Shown here in pieces: positions 10,300-21,084 of a DNA stretch of 64,000 bases. The DNA lies in NCBI GenBank assembly GCA_037179385.1, contig CM074185.1, forward strand, positions 5,947,371-6,011,370, written 5' to 3'. This stretch comes from Holothuria scabra (taxonomy: Eukaryota > Echinodermata > Holothuroidea > Aspidochirotida > Holothuriidae). The notes beneath the pieces are model-generated. The model saw only the letters and a program-made list of their open reading frames with translations. It was not told where the DNA came from and searched no databases. Numbering within the stretch: position 1 is the first letter of the stretch; every line of letters begins with the position of its first letter. The position numbers were made by a program, and so were the translations under genes.

Positions 10300-11610
10300 T
10301 TTGTAGGGGGTGGCTGGAGTTTACTATCTAATCGTAGCGCCACCACCAGTTGGCGCGAAGCGTACAAAGAAAATTTTGGATTTTTAAACCTCCCAGATGG
10401 CTAGAAATGGCATTTGCCAGGTTGATTTGTCTCTAATTTTGGTGAGAAAGTTTTTATTTTTCTAAGATTAAAACACCCTTTTGAGATACTGATTAGCTCA
10501 GTTCATTACTCCACTGAACTATGTATCCTAGGAACGCAAATCCGGAATCCTGCTGAATGTTGCAAGCAGCTGTTCCAGTGCACGCCTGAGCGAAGTATTT
10601 CCAGGGGCGTAGGGGAGCATTTCACTTTTGGGGCACAAGATTTTTGCCCGAGAAATGTAATTCTGCCTGTAGGACAGTCAAAGCGAAGCGCCACCACTGG
10701 TTGGCGCGGAGCGTCCAGAAAATTTGAAAATTCGTACCCCTCAGACAGTCAAAAATGACATTTCCCAGGCTTGAAAAGGGGATCCAAGCAGTCGCCTTTT
10801 TAAGTTTCAATTACAGATAAACGTACGTTCGTTCCAAACTAAAATTCAGCCAGAAAGACTAAGCGGAGCGCCACCATTAGTTGGCGCGAAGCGTACAAAA
10901 CATTTTCAAATATCCGACTGCTCAGACAGTTGAAAATGGCATTTCCCTGGCTTATATGGGGATCTAAGCATTCGCTATTTTGAGTTTCTTTTTGTAAAAA
11001 ATGATCACTTCAAACTTAAATTCTGCTATGAAGCGGTGTAAGTGGAGCACCACCATAAGTTGGGACGAAGCGTGCAGGAACTTGAAATTTTGAAAAACCT
11101 GACCACTTCAGACAGTCAAAACCTTTGCTTATAGGGGGTCTTAGAAGTCACTAATTCGAGGGTCTGTTTGCACAAAAATTGTTCACTTGAAACTAAAATG
11201 CTGCTAGGAAGACTATCTGCGCGGAACTTCCCCGCTGGTTGGCGCGAAGCGAACAGAAAATTTTGAAAAATCGGACCCCTGAGACAGTCGAAAATGACAT
11301 TTCCCAGACTTATAGGGGGATCTAAGCAGTCGCTATTTGATCAGAAAATTACCAGATAAAATGTATCACTGCAAATTGATGAATTCCCGCATCATTTCGG
11401 GGAAACTACAACTCGGAATTGAAAACATGCTAATGAATTCTACTCTATTGCGACTCTTGGCTAAATTCAATATACATTGAAAAAATTGTGTGCCCCAACT
11501 TCCTACTATATATGATTTTACTTTTGAAAAAATTAAGGCCTATGGGGATCTTATAGCAGTCGCTATTTTGATCACAAGAATCAGATAAAATGTACCACTA
11601 CCATTGGATG
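10300..11610 (-). repeat. degenerate array of about 180-bp core units
   Basis: The core GCGCCACCA..AGTTGGCGCGAAGCGT recurs with its TTGG anchor at 10350, 10701, 10881, 11060 and 11239, so four of the units are spaced 179-180 bp. Between cores each unit repeats GACAGTCGAAAATGACATTTCC and a GGGGATCTAAGCAGTCGCTATTT-like segment, the latter extending to 11610. The array is the reverse complement of the core inside the hAT-like elements. A CAGGGGCGTAGGGG-type hAT left end lies at 10602, inside the 351-bp gap. Non-coding. Confidence 0.78.
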
Positions 11611-13059
11611 AAATGAAGTAGATGATTTTTCTTCTATTGGTAACACTTATTGACAGAATTGTCACGTTACACGGTGTGTTGAAATGAATTTTCAAGCAGA
11701 CTTACGGGAAGACATTCTCACCCTACATCATTAAATTATCGAAAATCAGATTACCCGATTCTCATAACCATTGCCCGTATTTGGCAATAGTTGAACAAAT
11801 CACTTTAAAGAGAAAAATGGACTTTATGATGAATAAGTTAAACGTTTTCCTGATAACACCACAACTCCCTGACAAAATTATAACAAACTAGAGAATAATT
11901 AGCTCATAAATATCTTGCGAACTTTCCATTTCCGAAAAGGGCAAAGAGATGAAACGAACGAGCCACTTAGCTAGAAATTTACAGTTACGAAATGTCTTGA
12001 AATGTTCAAATCTTCGTCCGTAAACCAACAATTTGACCCTCTGTGCACGGTCTAATTTTAGTGTCTACGTCACATAACATAAGCTGATAAGGGTCAACTT
12101 ATAGTAAGCAGAAAGTTGCAACTTCCCGTAGTAAAGGGCCAAACTTTTCACCCCCAAACTACAATTGTATTGCAGACGAGTTGTTGGAATGATGAAATTG
12201 GTCTTCTACGGAATCTTTTACTCGACAGTTTATTCGTATTCATAGAACTGTCTTACTTATTGCTTTTATGTATTTTAGGTAATCGTTTCATCAATTGCGA
12301 GTCATGGCCATACATAAACTTACTACAATGACAATATTTTCTTCCGTAGTAAAAGGACATCGTCAAAGAAGCGACAAAAAGTCCTTGCTATAGAATGTAA
12401 TAAGAAACGTGTCTGATTAATAATGTGATGACAGACGAATCGCAGCTAATAGCTATAAATTTTAAACATCGACATTTTGGTATTCACGTTTCATTATAGG
12501 ACGTAAAAATGATGCAATATCTCTTTATAATTGATTACTGGATGGTTCGACACTGATTTGTGTAAGACAATATCGTTCAAGTTTCATTAAATGCTGAACT
12601 TAGAAATAATTGGGGAAGGGATACTAGTGACGTATATGAACGGGACTAATACCAGAGAGCTGCTTCTAAAGGCAGCTCCCTGCTGTGACCTTTTTTTGAA
12701 TATAGTTCTTCTGTCAATGCAACCATGGGACGACCCCCATGGTTTTTCACGGACACGGATGAGTGATATGTATGACATTGCAGTGAAGACAAAAGGTAGC
12801 ACACCACTAATTCAAGGGGAATCTCCCGGCGAAGCAGGTTACCCTACGAATTTAACACCCTAGAAAAACTTTTTTGTTTGGGGGGGGGGGGGGGATTAGA
12901 CCATGTTAGTGAAGAGATGTGTTCAATTTGTGATCTCTATGTGGTAGGAAAGTAGTTGAAGTCATCATTCAAAGAAAATTGAAGGTATTTCAGGCATTTT
13001 TTGCAACATATCCTTCCGCGACGCAAAACGGCATTTTGAATGAGTCAAAAAACAAGAAC
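11611..13059. other. non-coding stretch
   Basis: AT-rich with a G-run at about 12880 and two short palindromes (around 12656-12682 and 12721-12745). Frames of 71-90 residues show no domain. A real exon cannot be excluded but nothing supports one. Confidence 0.45.
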
Positions 13060-13176
13060 CTGGCTACTCTATTATACAGGCCCTTCTAGCGCGAACTCAA
13101 CACCGTGTAAGCAAGTAATGGCGGTGTTAGTAAAAGAGGGGCAGCAGACCCACTTACCAGAAGTTGTTCATCCTTT

Positions 13177-13980
13177 TCAAAACGGGTCTTCTTTTCCTAA
13201 GTCATTGTTGTGTATCTTAATATCCTCATTTTCTATCAGCCAGCGAGCAGCAAGAACAACACTTCTAAGCCTAACATTTTCAGAAAAAACAGTCGTTTTA
13301 TAACTTAATTCCCTCTTAAATTTGACAGGAATTACTTGGCTCTCTTCAAGTCTTATAGGTAAAGTTTTCACTGTTGCCACCACATCAGACGGGACATTAA
13401 CAACATTTCCCTTAATACTAAATTGCCCTCCTCGAGGAAGCTCACGCAACTGCATAAAAGGTGTTCGCAAAGCGATCAACCTTTCTTCAAGACGATGTAA
13501 TTTCAATTCTTCTGGTATCTCATACATTTTCATATTATTATCTCGACTTAATAACGGAACTCTGCCTTCTTTTATATATTTTAAACAGGTTTTACAGACC
13601 CATCCTTTATCTATACCTTCTTCCTGCTTACAAATACTAGTATTTCCACTAAATCTAACTAAATTCACCCACAGTGCACTTTCTTTATACCAAAGCTGCT
13701 CACAATAAAAGCAAACATATGTAGGCCCCTCCATAATTTTATTCCAAAAGCGATGTTGCAATTCTCTAATTGGACTCTCCTCTTCTTTTCTAAATTGACG
13801 CTTACGTATTTGTTCTCTAAGCATCATTTTAGTACTATTACTTGCAATACCCACACTACGTTTTATCACAAAACCTTTATTTTCCCAACATTTATACCTA
13901 TCTTCACCCAGCCAACATGCCCAGCTGGGCCCCAACTGGGTTTCAGCTGGGCTACTTGCTGGGCCCCAGCTGGGACCCAT
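13177..13980 (-). pseudogene. DUF6570 domain of Helitron-type protein
   Basis: Open for 267 residues. The first 24 or so come from the inserted inverted repeat and are not native. From about residue 77 the domain shows paired cysteines (C90/C93 and C129/C132, WVCKTC) suggesting metal binding, then IPEELKL..LEERLIALRTPF (154-175), LPRGGQ (181-186), GNVVNVPSD (191-199) and IPVKFKREL (217-225). This is the full motif order of DUF6570, a domain of unknown function that precedes the replication-initiator part of many animal Helitron proteins. The frame stops after KEDPF at 13177, while related-looking sequence continues in another frame to about 13110, so the stop is a frameshift. Confidence 0.85.
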
Positions 13981-14223
13981 TCGTGTTTGTCAGATGTTCC
14001 TACGTGGGGCCCAACTGGGCTAGACTTTCCCAGCTGAAGACCAGCTAGGCTTTAGTTATTGAAGCGGGGCCGAGCTGGGCTTCATCTGGGCATCAGCCCG
14101 GAAAGGCTAGCCCAGTTGGGCCCCACGTTGGAACACCTGATAAACACGAATGAGTCCCAGCTAGGGCCCAGCAAGTAGCCCAGCTGAAACCCAGTTAGGG
14201 CCCAGCTGGGCATGTTGGCTGGG
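13907..14223. mobile_element. 317-bp foldback element of CCCAGCTGGG motifs
   Basis: The first ~117 bp (13907-14023) and last ~117 bp (14107-14223) are near-perfect inverted copies, starting CCCAGCCAACATGCCC and ending GGGCATGTTGGCTGGG; weaker pairing continues inward. The arms are built from many CCCAGCTGGG/GCCCAACTGGGC palindromic words. It splits the Helitron relic between the OTU and DUF6570 parts, so it inserted later. Only CA is shared by the two flanks, so the mechanism is unclear. The interior has no gene. Confidence 0.8.
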
Positions 14224-14399
14224 CAGTCACTCCCATAGACACTTTCAATATATGATTACTCCCCTCATTTAAACAAACATCTGCTCTCTTCACATAACTT
14301 TGCACTGACATTTGATAACGCTCCTATTTAAATAAAATGTCTCCTCTTTTCAATATTTTACATTTAACACCGAAAAATTCTTCACTATGTTCATTAACA

Positions 14400-14935
14400 C
14401 AACTCTTCAACCAATTCTCTATAACGCTGCTCTCATGTACAGACTCATTATCTTCTATTTCCAGCTCTACGTCATAATGTACTCCATCTGTATTGAATAA
14501 ATAAATGGCACGTTTTTCCCGATTAACTACGCTACTTAAAATACCACTTTGAGGATAACGTACCCATTTCCATGTACCATTATATTCTATAAAAGTATAT
14601 ATATATCAGTTTCCAAAAGTCTTGCAGCTGCAAATATTTCAATCTCTGTAGACCATACACCATCCCTATCCATTCCAGTAGAATTAACATATTCTTCCTT
14701 AGTCATTATTGGTACCGGCAACTCACTCCTACACAATGAACTTACAATGACTTGTCTTAAATAAAAATGATTATCTTCTACCCCTGTCACCAGTAATGCC
14801 AAACACCGAAAAAACAATTACCATCCCCACGTACTTTTCTCACACGAATCCGCCTACTCTCAACTGAAACACATTTTCCTATTTCAATAGACGGCAAATC
14901 AAACCCCCCAGTTTTCACAAAACCATGTTTGAATC
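14400..14935 (-). pseudogene. OTU-type cysteine protease domain, frameshifted
   Basis: OTU domains are deubiquitinase-fold cysteine proteases; Helentron-type Helitrons carry one of unknown role. Seen here: the catalytic-Cys motif GDGNCFF at about 14812-14832, continuing out of frame as FRCLALLVTG across a six-T run; then EEY, DGVWS..IEIFAAARLL and DIYI; then, after a second frame change in a TA-run, a YNGTWKW segment and the catalytic-His motif HYDVEL near 14480. Cys and His residues are both kept, but in three different frames, so no active enzyme can be made from this copy. Confidence 0.85.
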
Positions 14936-15250
14936 TATCAACACAAGCTTCCTAAACATTTTTTCTCTCCAACAGCTACCAACAACGAAAAAATAAAATG
15001 TACATGTGCATCTTTCGGAACGTATAAATAATACCTCACGATCGTCATGTTCCCTACTTTCCCCATTATCACACCTCTGACTTTTTCACATTCACTAGAA
15101 CTTTTTTTTGGTTTGTTCCCAACTCTGATATCATCATTTTTCTCCTCTTCATAAGTTTTATCATGAAATTCACCCCCATACTTTCGTTTTCTTTGTTGCC
15201 AACCTTTCCTTTCTAAATTAAGAATCTTTCAACGGCCCTTCTTAGGCATT

Positions 15251-15905
15251 GTAATATTCTCCACATAATTTTAAACTTAAAATAACAAATTTACCATGAC
15301 CAGACACCTTGATATAAGACAAATATTAATACTCGCCAACTCATAAAAATAATATTTACCTACCAATAACAATGTTTCCCTCCAACAGAAACTTACTTTG
15401 TGAATATTGTCGTTAGTGTGAGAAATTCACACAGCCCTTTAAAGTCACAAAAACAGTGAACAAAACTCCTCTAAACTATCAAACTTTTTACTTCATCGCA
15501 ACCCCGACCATGCCACTTGAAAAGAATAAATCCCTACAAAGAAATCCTCATATAAATACTCAAATTCACTAACACACCAATCTGTAATGAATTAAAAAAA
15601 AACAACCAAAATGATGGCGCTGTGTTAAATTAACAAACAACCTTTTCCCTAGAGTACATACGGACCTGGTTTTTCCGCAAGATTGTTACTAAAAATAGAA
15701 CACGTTTCCAAATTTTGCATGAAAAAAACCCCAATTTTTTACTCTCACGAAAGTCTTATTTCCACCAAAACTTAAAAACACGAAAGAGAAGTACCATCCC
15801 TACAAATTGCACTAAACCGTATTTCGATACCACAAAGCATCTACAAGAAGATAGAAATAAAGTGCCGGAAAAGTCAGAAATTGACATCGCGAGAGTAACT
15901 GCATT
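15251..15905. other. non-coding stretch beside the Helitron relic
   Basis: AT-rich, no domain-like frame. It lies upstream of the relic's start and may hold Helitron 5' sequence, but I see no diagnostic terminus. Confidence 0.4.
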
Positions 15906-15941
15906 AGTTGCGGTGCTGCCTGCAAGGCAGGCACCGCAACT
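15906..15941. repeat. GC-rich hairpin
   Basis: AGTTGCGGTGC...GCACCGCAACT arms with GCCTGC/GCAGGC inside, nearly perfect apart from one bulge. It abuts the left break of the truncated CACTGTTA-type element. Confidence 0.7.
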
Positions 15942-15942
15942 A

Positions 15943-16200
15943 AAAATATTAAAACGCCGAGAATGAAAACAGTAGGCTGTAAATTCACATAAAATTAAGG
16001 TAAAAAAAAACAGAACATTTCTGTAATTCGATTTTACAGTAGACATTTGTAAACTAATTTACATGCAAAAACTGTAAAGAAAAAACAAACACCTAATGTT
16101 TTTTCATGATTACAGTCTGGCTGTAAAAAAAACATTATTTGGTTGGAAAAAAATTTGCCATAAAAATTATGTAAATTTTACAGAGAAATTCCTAACAGTG
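15943..16200 (+). mobile_element. truncated copy of the CACTGTTA-type element
   Basis: Matches 33455-33714 closely (for example GAATGAAAACAGTAGGCTGTAA, GATTACAGTCTGGCTGTAA, the AAATTTTACAGAGAAATT right end and the final CAGTG). Only the right-hand part of the 1.3-kb element is present. Confidence 0.8.
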
Positions 16201-16427
16201 TGCTTGTAACAACCTAAAAATGGAAAAAAAAAAGAATTTCAATCCCATTTTCTTATTTTTCACGTTCCAATAATATTTCCCCTCGGTCTCCTGATTTTGA
16301 CTTTGAAAGTCCAAAACTTCAAGTCAAATATCTATGCTGAACTCAGGCTTGGGGGATATAAAGGAACATTTTAACTTCATGAGGTACAAAAATCACAATT
16401 GTGACATGAATTTTATCCTTCTCCCCT

Positions 16428-16725
16428 TGGTTGAATAGGATCCCTGAAGAAAGTATTTAAAAAATTTACCTTTATTATTTATGATAAAACATAGGAAAAA
16501 ACTTAGTTGTGTCAGAAATATTTTTCAAAATTATTATTCACAGAGCGAACAACGTGATTAACTTGACGTAAAAGTAGGTTGGATTTGGTTGGATAGGATC
16601 TCTGAAGAAAATATTATAAGAACTGACGTTCTATTATGAATAATAAAATATAGACAAATAATAAATAGTTGTCAAAAGCGTTTTTGAAGATTATTATTTA
16701 CTGATTAAGTTAACGTAAGGTAGTT
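16428..16725. repeat. degenerate tandem dimer, unit about 150 bp
   Basis: TTGGTTGAATAGGATCCCTGAAGAAA near 16428 and TTGGTTGGATAGGATCTCTGAAGAAA near 16577 begin two units sharing an AT-rich TTATTATTT segment, an AGTTGT..CA step and TTAACxTxACGTAA at the end. Non-coding and old. Confidence 0.65.
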
Positions 16726-17017
16726 GATGTTAATCGGTATAATGTTCAGTGACACTAAGGTTGCACACAAAATTGTGCATAAAATGTGAAATTCCTGAAA
16801 GCCTGCCTTTCGCATGGTCCAGTGGCCTAATTTTTATTCCCCTAGACAAATGAGGAGGGGAATCAGCTGTGCAAGAATATTAATTGCAAATGCGTGTATT
16901 CAAATAAACGCTCGATGTATGTGTACTTTTCTTCCCTTTTCCAGGTATTCCGGCTTTCCTCAGTTCCGCTTGTCGTTAGGCTTGCCACTAAAAGAGATTG
17001 CCCAGCCGACCAAGTCG

Positions 17018-19025
17018 CAGTGGCGTAGCTACTGGGGGGGGGGGGGGCATGGGGGGGAAGTTGCCCCCCCCCCCCCCGGAAAAATTTTTGGGGAAATTTG
17101 ATGAAAATGGGGAAATTTGGTGAATCTTCTTATTATTACACAAATTTCACAAAAATTTCTCAAAATTTTTGTTAGGATAAGAAATTGTGAGACATTTCTC
17201 ATACATAATTCGTATTTTCATGCAACAAATTAACTCAGATTTCGTCAGTGTCGCATGAACCGGCCCAATTCGCGTTCCACAGAAATATCCTCGTCGGGTA
17301 GCATATTGAATGTTCTCTTGTGCTTGTATACGCAGGGGGGTTATGATCAGTGCATTTCAGTGCACAGGAAGCTGTTATTCAGGTGATACTTTGGGAATTC
17401 ATCAGTAAAAGGATGTGAAAACTGACGAGTCACTACCGTAGACCCCGAAGTAATGTTCTTCTACAAGCTAGCAGTAGCTGTACGATTTTACTCTGTGTAC
17501 ATAACGATGAATGGGGCTGAAAAATTCCATGGCCAACGATAAACTTAAAGTTAATCTAGAAATTAGAATTAACGGGATCCGTTGGCACACTTAGATTTTG
17601 TTACTTAGCCTAATCCTTTGAGGCTTACAAGCTAGTTCGGGAAAATAGCTTTCTGCTCACATTGAGTGTAACAATAAATGGACTATGAGTACCTTGTAGT
17701 CTTCTACACATAACAGACTGCTTTTCTCACAGGATATCCTGTGTGATCGAGCCACTATTAGGCCTCCTTAGTGGCGTGCGAAGGGGAGACCATTGGGCCA
17801 TGTCCTCCTCACAGATGCCATTTTTTCTTTGTTCTTAAAAATACGTAGTCTAACTTTATTAACACAGATTTTACTTCAAAAGATAGCATATGTGGCACCA
17901 GATTGCTTATAAGGACACCCAATTTTTCAAAAATTTTCAAAGGGGAAGGATTGTCCCTGCAAGGTCTTTCAGTGATGCCAATTTTTTTTTTAATTCCTAC
18001 AAATAGACCAAGGCAAATTCTGTCAAATTCCAATTTTTACTTAAAAAGGTAGACTCTGTTTCCCACTGGTGGCATCGATAAAAAAAAGACTACATGTCTA
18101 GATTCTCTTTTCAAGCATAAATACGCTATTTTGGCCATCTGAGGGGTCTGATTTTTCGAAATTTTCTTTACGCTCCGCGCCAACCAATGGTGGCGCTTCG
18201 CTCGGTCTTTTGGGCAAAATTACATATTTGGGGTAAAATTAGCTCTTAACTCTCAGATCCCTTTGCAGTTTGCGAACATATTTTGAAGTGAGCATCTTAT
18301 TGCAAACGACAAAAGAAGAAAGCGACTGGCTAGATTCTTCGTATTAGCCTGGAAAATGCTATTTCCGGCCATATAAGGGGTCTGATTTTTCCAAATTTTC
18401 TCTACGCTCCGCGCCAACCAACGGTGGCGCTCCGCTTAGATAATCTTTATGACAAAATAACATTTTGTGGCCAAGAAAAACCACAAATACCGATCAATGC
18501 TCTGTTATTTGGACTTCTAAAAGTGTGCAAATTTTATGACAAGTTTTACTCCGTAAGGTAGCAAAACTGGCATAAGAGTGCATGTTAAGACACAAAAGTT
18601 TCAGTTTTATCCTCATGAACCACCACGATTCAACTTTTAACACTGTTCCTGTCAAAGTCGAAAATCTTGCACCATTTTGCATGTTGGCTCCTTGAAAACG
18701 TCAAAACATTTCTGGACACCCCTCCTCTTAGACCATACTGCATGCCCCTCCCCCTTCAGAGAAATTCTGCGTACGCCACTGCTTTAGTACATACAAATAA
18801 ACCAGATATTGTTTACCAAAATAATATACTTTGTTATTTCCGATTGCTCTATGTTATACTTTAAGATTAAAATGCAGGTAATATTACAAAATGACATGGT
18901 AATGTTGTTATACTTGTAAGTTTGCATATTTTATATGAAATACATACACATTGACCGGGAAAAGATTTGGGGAAATTTCATACCTTTGCCCCCCCCCCCT
19001 AGAAAAAATCCTAGCTACGCCACTG
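17018..19025. mobile_element. hAT-like element A with 8-bp target duplication
   Basis: Left end CAGTGGCGTAGCTACTGG with a long G-tract then C-tract; right end CCTAGCTACGCCACTG after a C-tract. The flanks are CCAAGTCG (17010-17017) and CCAAGTTG (19026-19033), 7 of 8 identical, the one change being C to T in a CpG. No transposase frame inside 2,008 bp. It contains two core units (18120-18460) and internal hAT-like ends near 17770 and 18780, suggesting a nested element whose own target duplication I could not confirm. Confidence 0.88.
18120..18460 (+). repeat. two tandem core units inside element A
   Basis: TACGCTCCGCGCCAACCAA.GGTGGCGC occurs at about 18170 and 18401, each preceded by a GGCCAT...GGGGTCTGATTTTTC segment. 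Spacing is about 231 bp. This is the same core as in the 10.3-11.6 kb array, in opposite orientation. Confidence 0.8.
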
Positions 19026-19033
19026 CCAAGTTG

Positions 19034-19574
19034 GCATGCACGCCGGATTGATGCACCTTCAGGCGTATCCAGTTTACGAGCCGACTTCTTTGCCCTTATA
19101 AGTTTATTTACAAACATGTAATCCCCAAATCTGAAATTGTTCACCGTTCTTTCCTTTTGCAAATACCTTTGATGATCATTCTGTCCAGATGAAATGATTT
19201 GCTTTTTAAAGGTAATTAGATAATGAAATACAATCTTGTCGTAATAGCAAGTACCGGTAAAGACATTAAACAAGTGACTATTTTGTCGCTACATTAAAAA
19301 ATCCCATTAATCAATTTTCTCGCTGAAATGTAAATTGATCTTCTGGAAGAATATGTTGTTTTTTCTTTTTTATTTTTTTAAAAGTTGGTGTAGCTATTAA
19401 AAAGATAATGTTTTCTAACCCCAAATTTTGGACTGTTATGAATATGAATCGACTTTTCTTGTCCCTGTGTTGTGGTATAGTTAATCCTAAACAGAGGCAT
19501 ACGTATAATCCTTCTTTGAACGGGAGGGACATGTAGTACGATATATTGAGAACACTCGCCGCCCGTTGAAGGGT
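19034..19574. other. non-coding stretch
   Basis: AT-rich spacer between two hAT-like elements; no motif recognised. Confidence 0.5.
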
Positions 19575-19582
19575 CTAAGGGG

Positions 19583-20366
19583 CATGGGCGTCCGCAAGGG
19601 GGGTGCCCCCCCCCCCTTGGAAAATCAAACTTGTGAAAAAATTAATTAAAAATTAAAATAAAAAAAATAAAAATAAATCATCAAAATATCTTCACTCACA
19701 GCGTCAGTTTCTACTCGTGAAATATGCGGACATTTGACCAGGAATAGCAAAAGAGAAGATGGTATACTGAATAGTGAAATCGTAATTTGGGGACCATCAT
19801 TCGTGATATCTATTGGAAATTTTGAATTGTAAAAACTATGCAAAAATTGTACTAGCCTAGTTGTCAAGTACGTAGTGTGCCTGTGGCATCCGGCTATTGA
19901 TGAATGCGTTGGTCTTGGTTTGGTCCCGTGCTGATCTCAAGTGGCGACGCGCTGGTTTAACTGGGATACAAGGTGAATATGAAGGGGGGGGGGGGTATGA
20001 TGCATAATTAGGTAACGGATATAGGCCTATATAGGCCTAGGCTGTTTGACAGTTTAAGTTTTCTCGTGCATAGGCGTGCGAGGCCCTGACCGAGAGGCAG
20101 ATTTCCCTTCAACAATTTTTTACACTAAAAATTCTAAAAATCTAAAAATAACATACATGAAATTCCTGTTTCAGGACTGGGTACATGCAGCTTATAACAC
20201 TCGCCAAGTGTCGTTTCCGGCCATCTGGAGGGTTTGAAAGGACCAATATTTCCTTGTTCGCTCCGCACCAACTGATGGTGGCGCTCCGCTTAGATAGTGT
20301 ACACAGTTCAATCATCCATGGATGACCTTGCCCCCCTCCTTGTAAAAATTTATGCGGACGCCCATG
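19583..20366. mobile_element. hAT-like element with perfect 8-bp target duplication
   Basis: CATGGGCGTCCGCA at 19583-19596 is the exact inverse of TGCGGACGCCCATG at 20353-20366, and CTAAGGGG flanks it on both sides (19575-19582 and 20367-20374). The left end has a G-tract then a C-tract; the right end has a C-rich tract. Inside, about 20160-20300, is one core unit. The 784-bp interior lacks a transposase. Sequence beyond 20375 resembles the interior of another hAT-like element (GATGCAAAATGGTGC), so this one probably landed inside an older relative. Confidence 0.92.
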
Positions 20367-20374
20367 CTAAGGGG

Positions 20375-20782
20375 GAATTTTTGGCCTTTTCAAGGAGTCC
20401 AGATGCAAAATGGTGCAATATTTTCGACTTGGCAGAGTAGCAGTTTAAAATGTGGTGGTTCAAGGGTGTACACTGCGAAAGCAGTGTTAAGGACTAGAAG
20501 ACTTTTCCAAACACTTTCATATTGAAATTTTGTCTTATTTTGAGGGCGCCCTCGTTTTCATAGATTTTTTTACGGCACCACAGTACGTGTAGGTACACGG
20601 ATGCTATGGAAACAGTGATTTAATACAGATGCATATCAGTCTAATACATATGAATTATTTAGCCGTTTGCACATTCTTTGTTATGCTTTAGTAACTAAAG
20701 AGAAAATTTATCCAAACAAAACTTACTGAAGAACTTCCATACCACGCAGGAAAACAACCAGCTAAGGTTCCGTGCTAATTCA
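20375..20782. other. non-coding stretch, partly hAT-like interior
   Basis: Positions 20385-20465 match in inverse the 18605-18690 interior of element A (GATGCAAAATGGTGC, a GACTTGGCA step and GTGGTGGTTCA). The rest is unassigned. Confidence 0.5.
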
Positions 20783-21080
20783 AAGGCATATTTTCATCAT
20801 CCAAAACAGTTCCGATTCTCCCAACCTACTTAATTCTAGCCCCTCCCACATTTATCTAAAACTCATCTTAATCCAGACGCAATCCTAGTTTATTGCTTCA
20901 TGGCTTGTCCCAGTGGCCATGCAAGTCCATAATGTGTAATCGAGACACTCTCATTGCCCATGCTGTGTTATTTAGCTATGATGCATTGTTTGAATGTGAT
21001 GCCAATCAAACAGCTGTACGAATTGAGAGTTTTGATGTATGTATACTGAAACTGTAGTTTAGGGTGACGAATGACTGCCT
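20783..21080 (+). mobile_element. TTAA-flanked MITE, copy 1
   Basis: Same family as 23015-23298, 27886-28176 and 40806-41175: ends with AAGGCA...CCAAAACAG on the left and GTAGTTTAGGGTGACGAAT...GCCT on the right. The right flank is TTAA; the left is TTCA, one change away. Interior words CCCCTCCCACAT, CACTCTCA and GATGCCAATCAAA are family hallmarks. Non-coding. Confidence 0.78.
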
Positions 21081-21084
21081 TTAA

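Larger units (their letters stand above)
13060..15250 (-). pseudogene. Helitron-type gene relic: OTU protease then DUF6570
   Basis: Read on the minus strand, a start with MPKKGR at about 15250 leads to an OTU-type cysteine protease domain and then DUF6570, the order found upstream of the Helitron_like_N/Rep and PIF1-helicase parts in OTU-bearing Helitrons (Helentron type). The Rep and helicase parts are absent, so only the 5' part of the gene survives. The frame breaks at a stop right after MPKKGR, at a T-run near 14813, in a TA-run near 14593 and again near 13188, and a foldback element interrupts it at 13907-14223. A GTAAGT donor-like site lies just past the last break. It is a dead relic. 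Some breaks sit in homopolymers and could be sequencing errors. Confidence 0.82.

Noticed and set aside
17770..18782. Complete nested hAT-like element inside element A
   Set aside because: The ends (AGTGGCGTGCGA and TGCGTACGCCACTG) look right, but the flanking octamers GGCCTCCT and CTTTAGTA do not match, so I did not call it.
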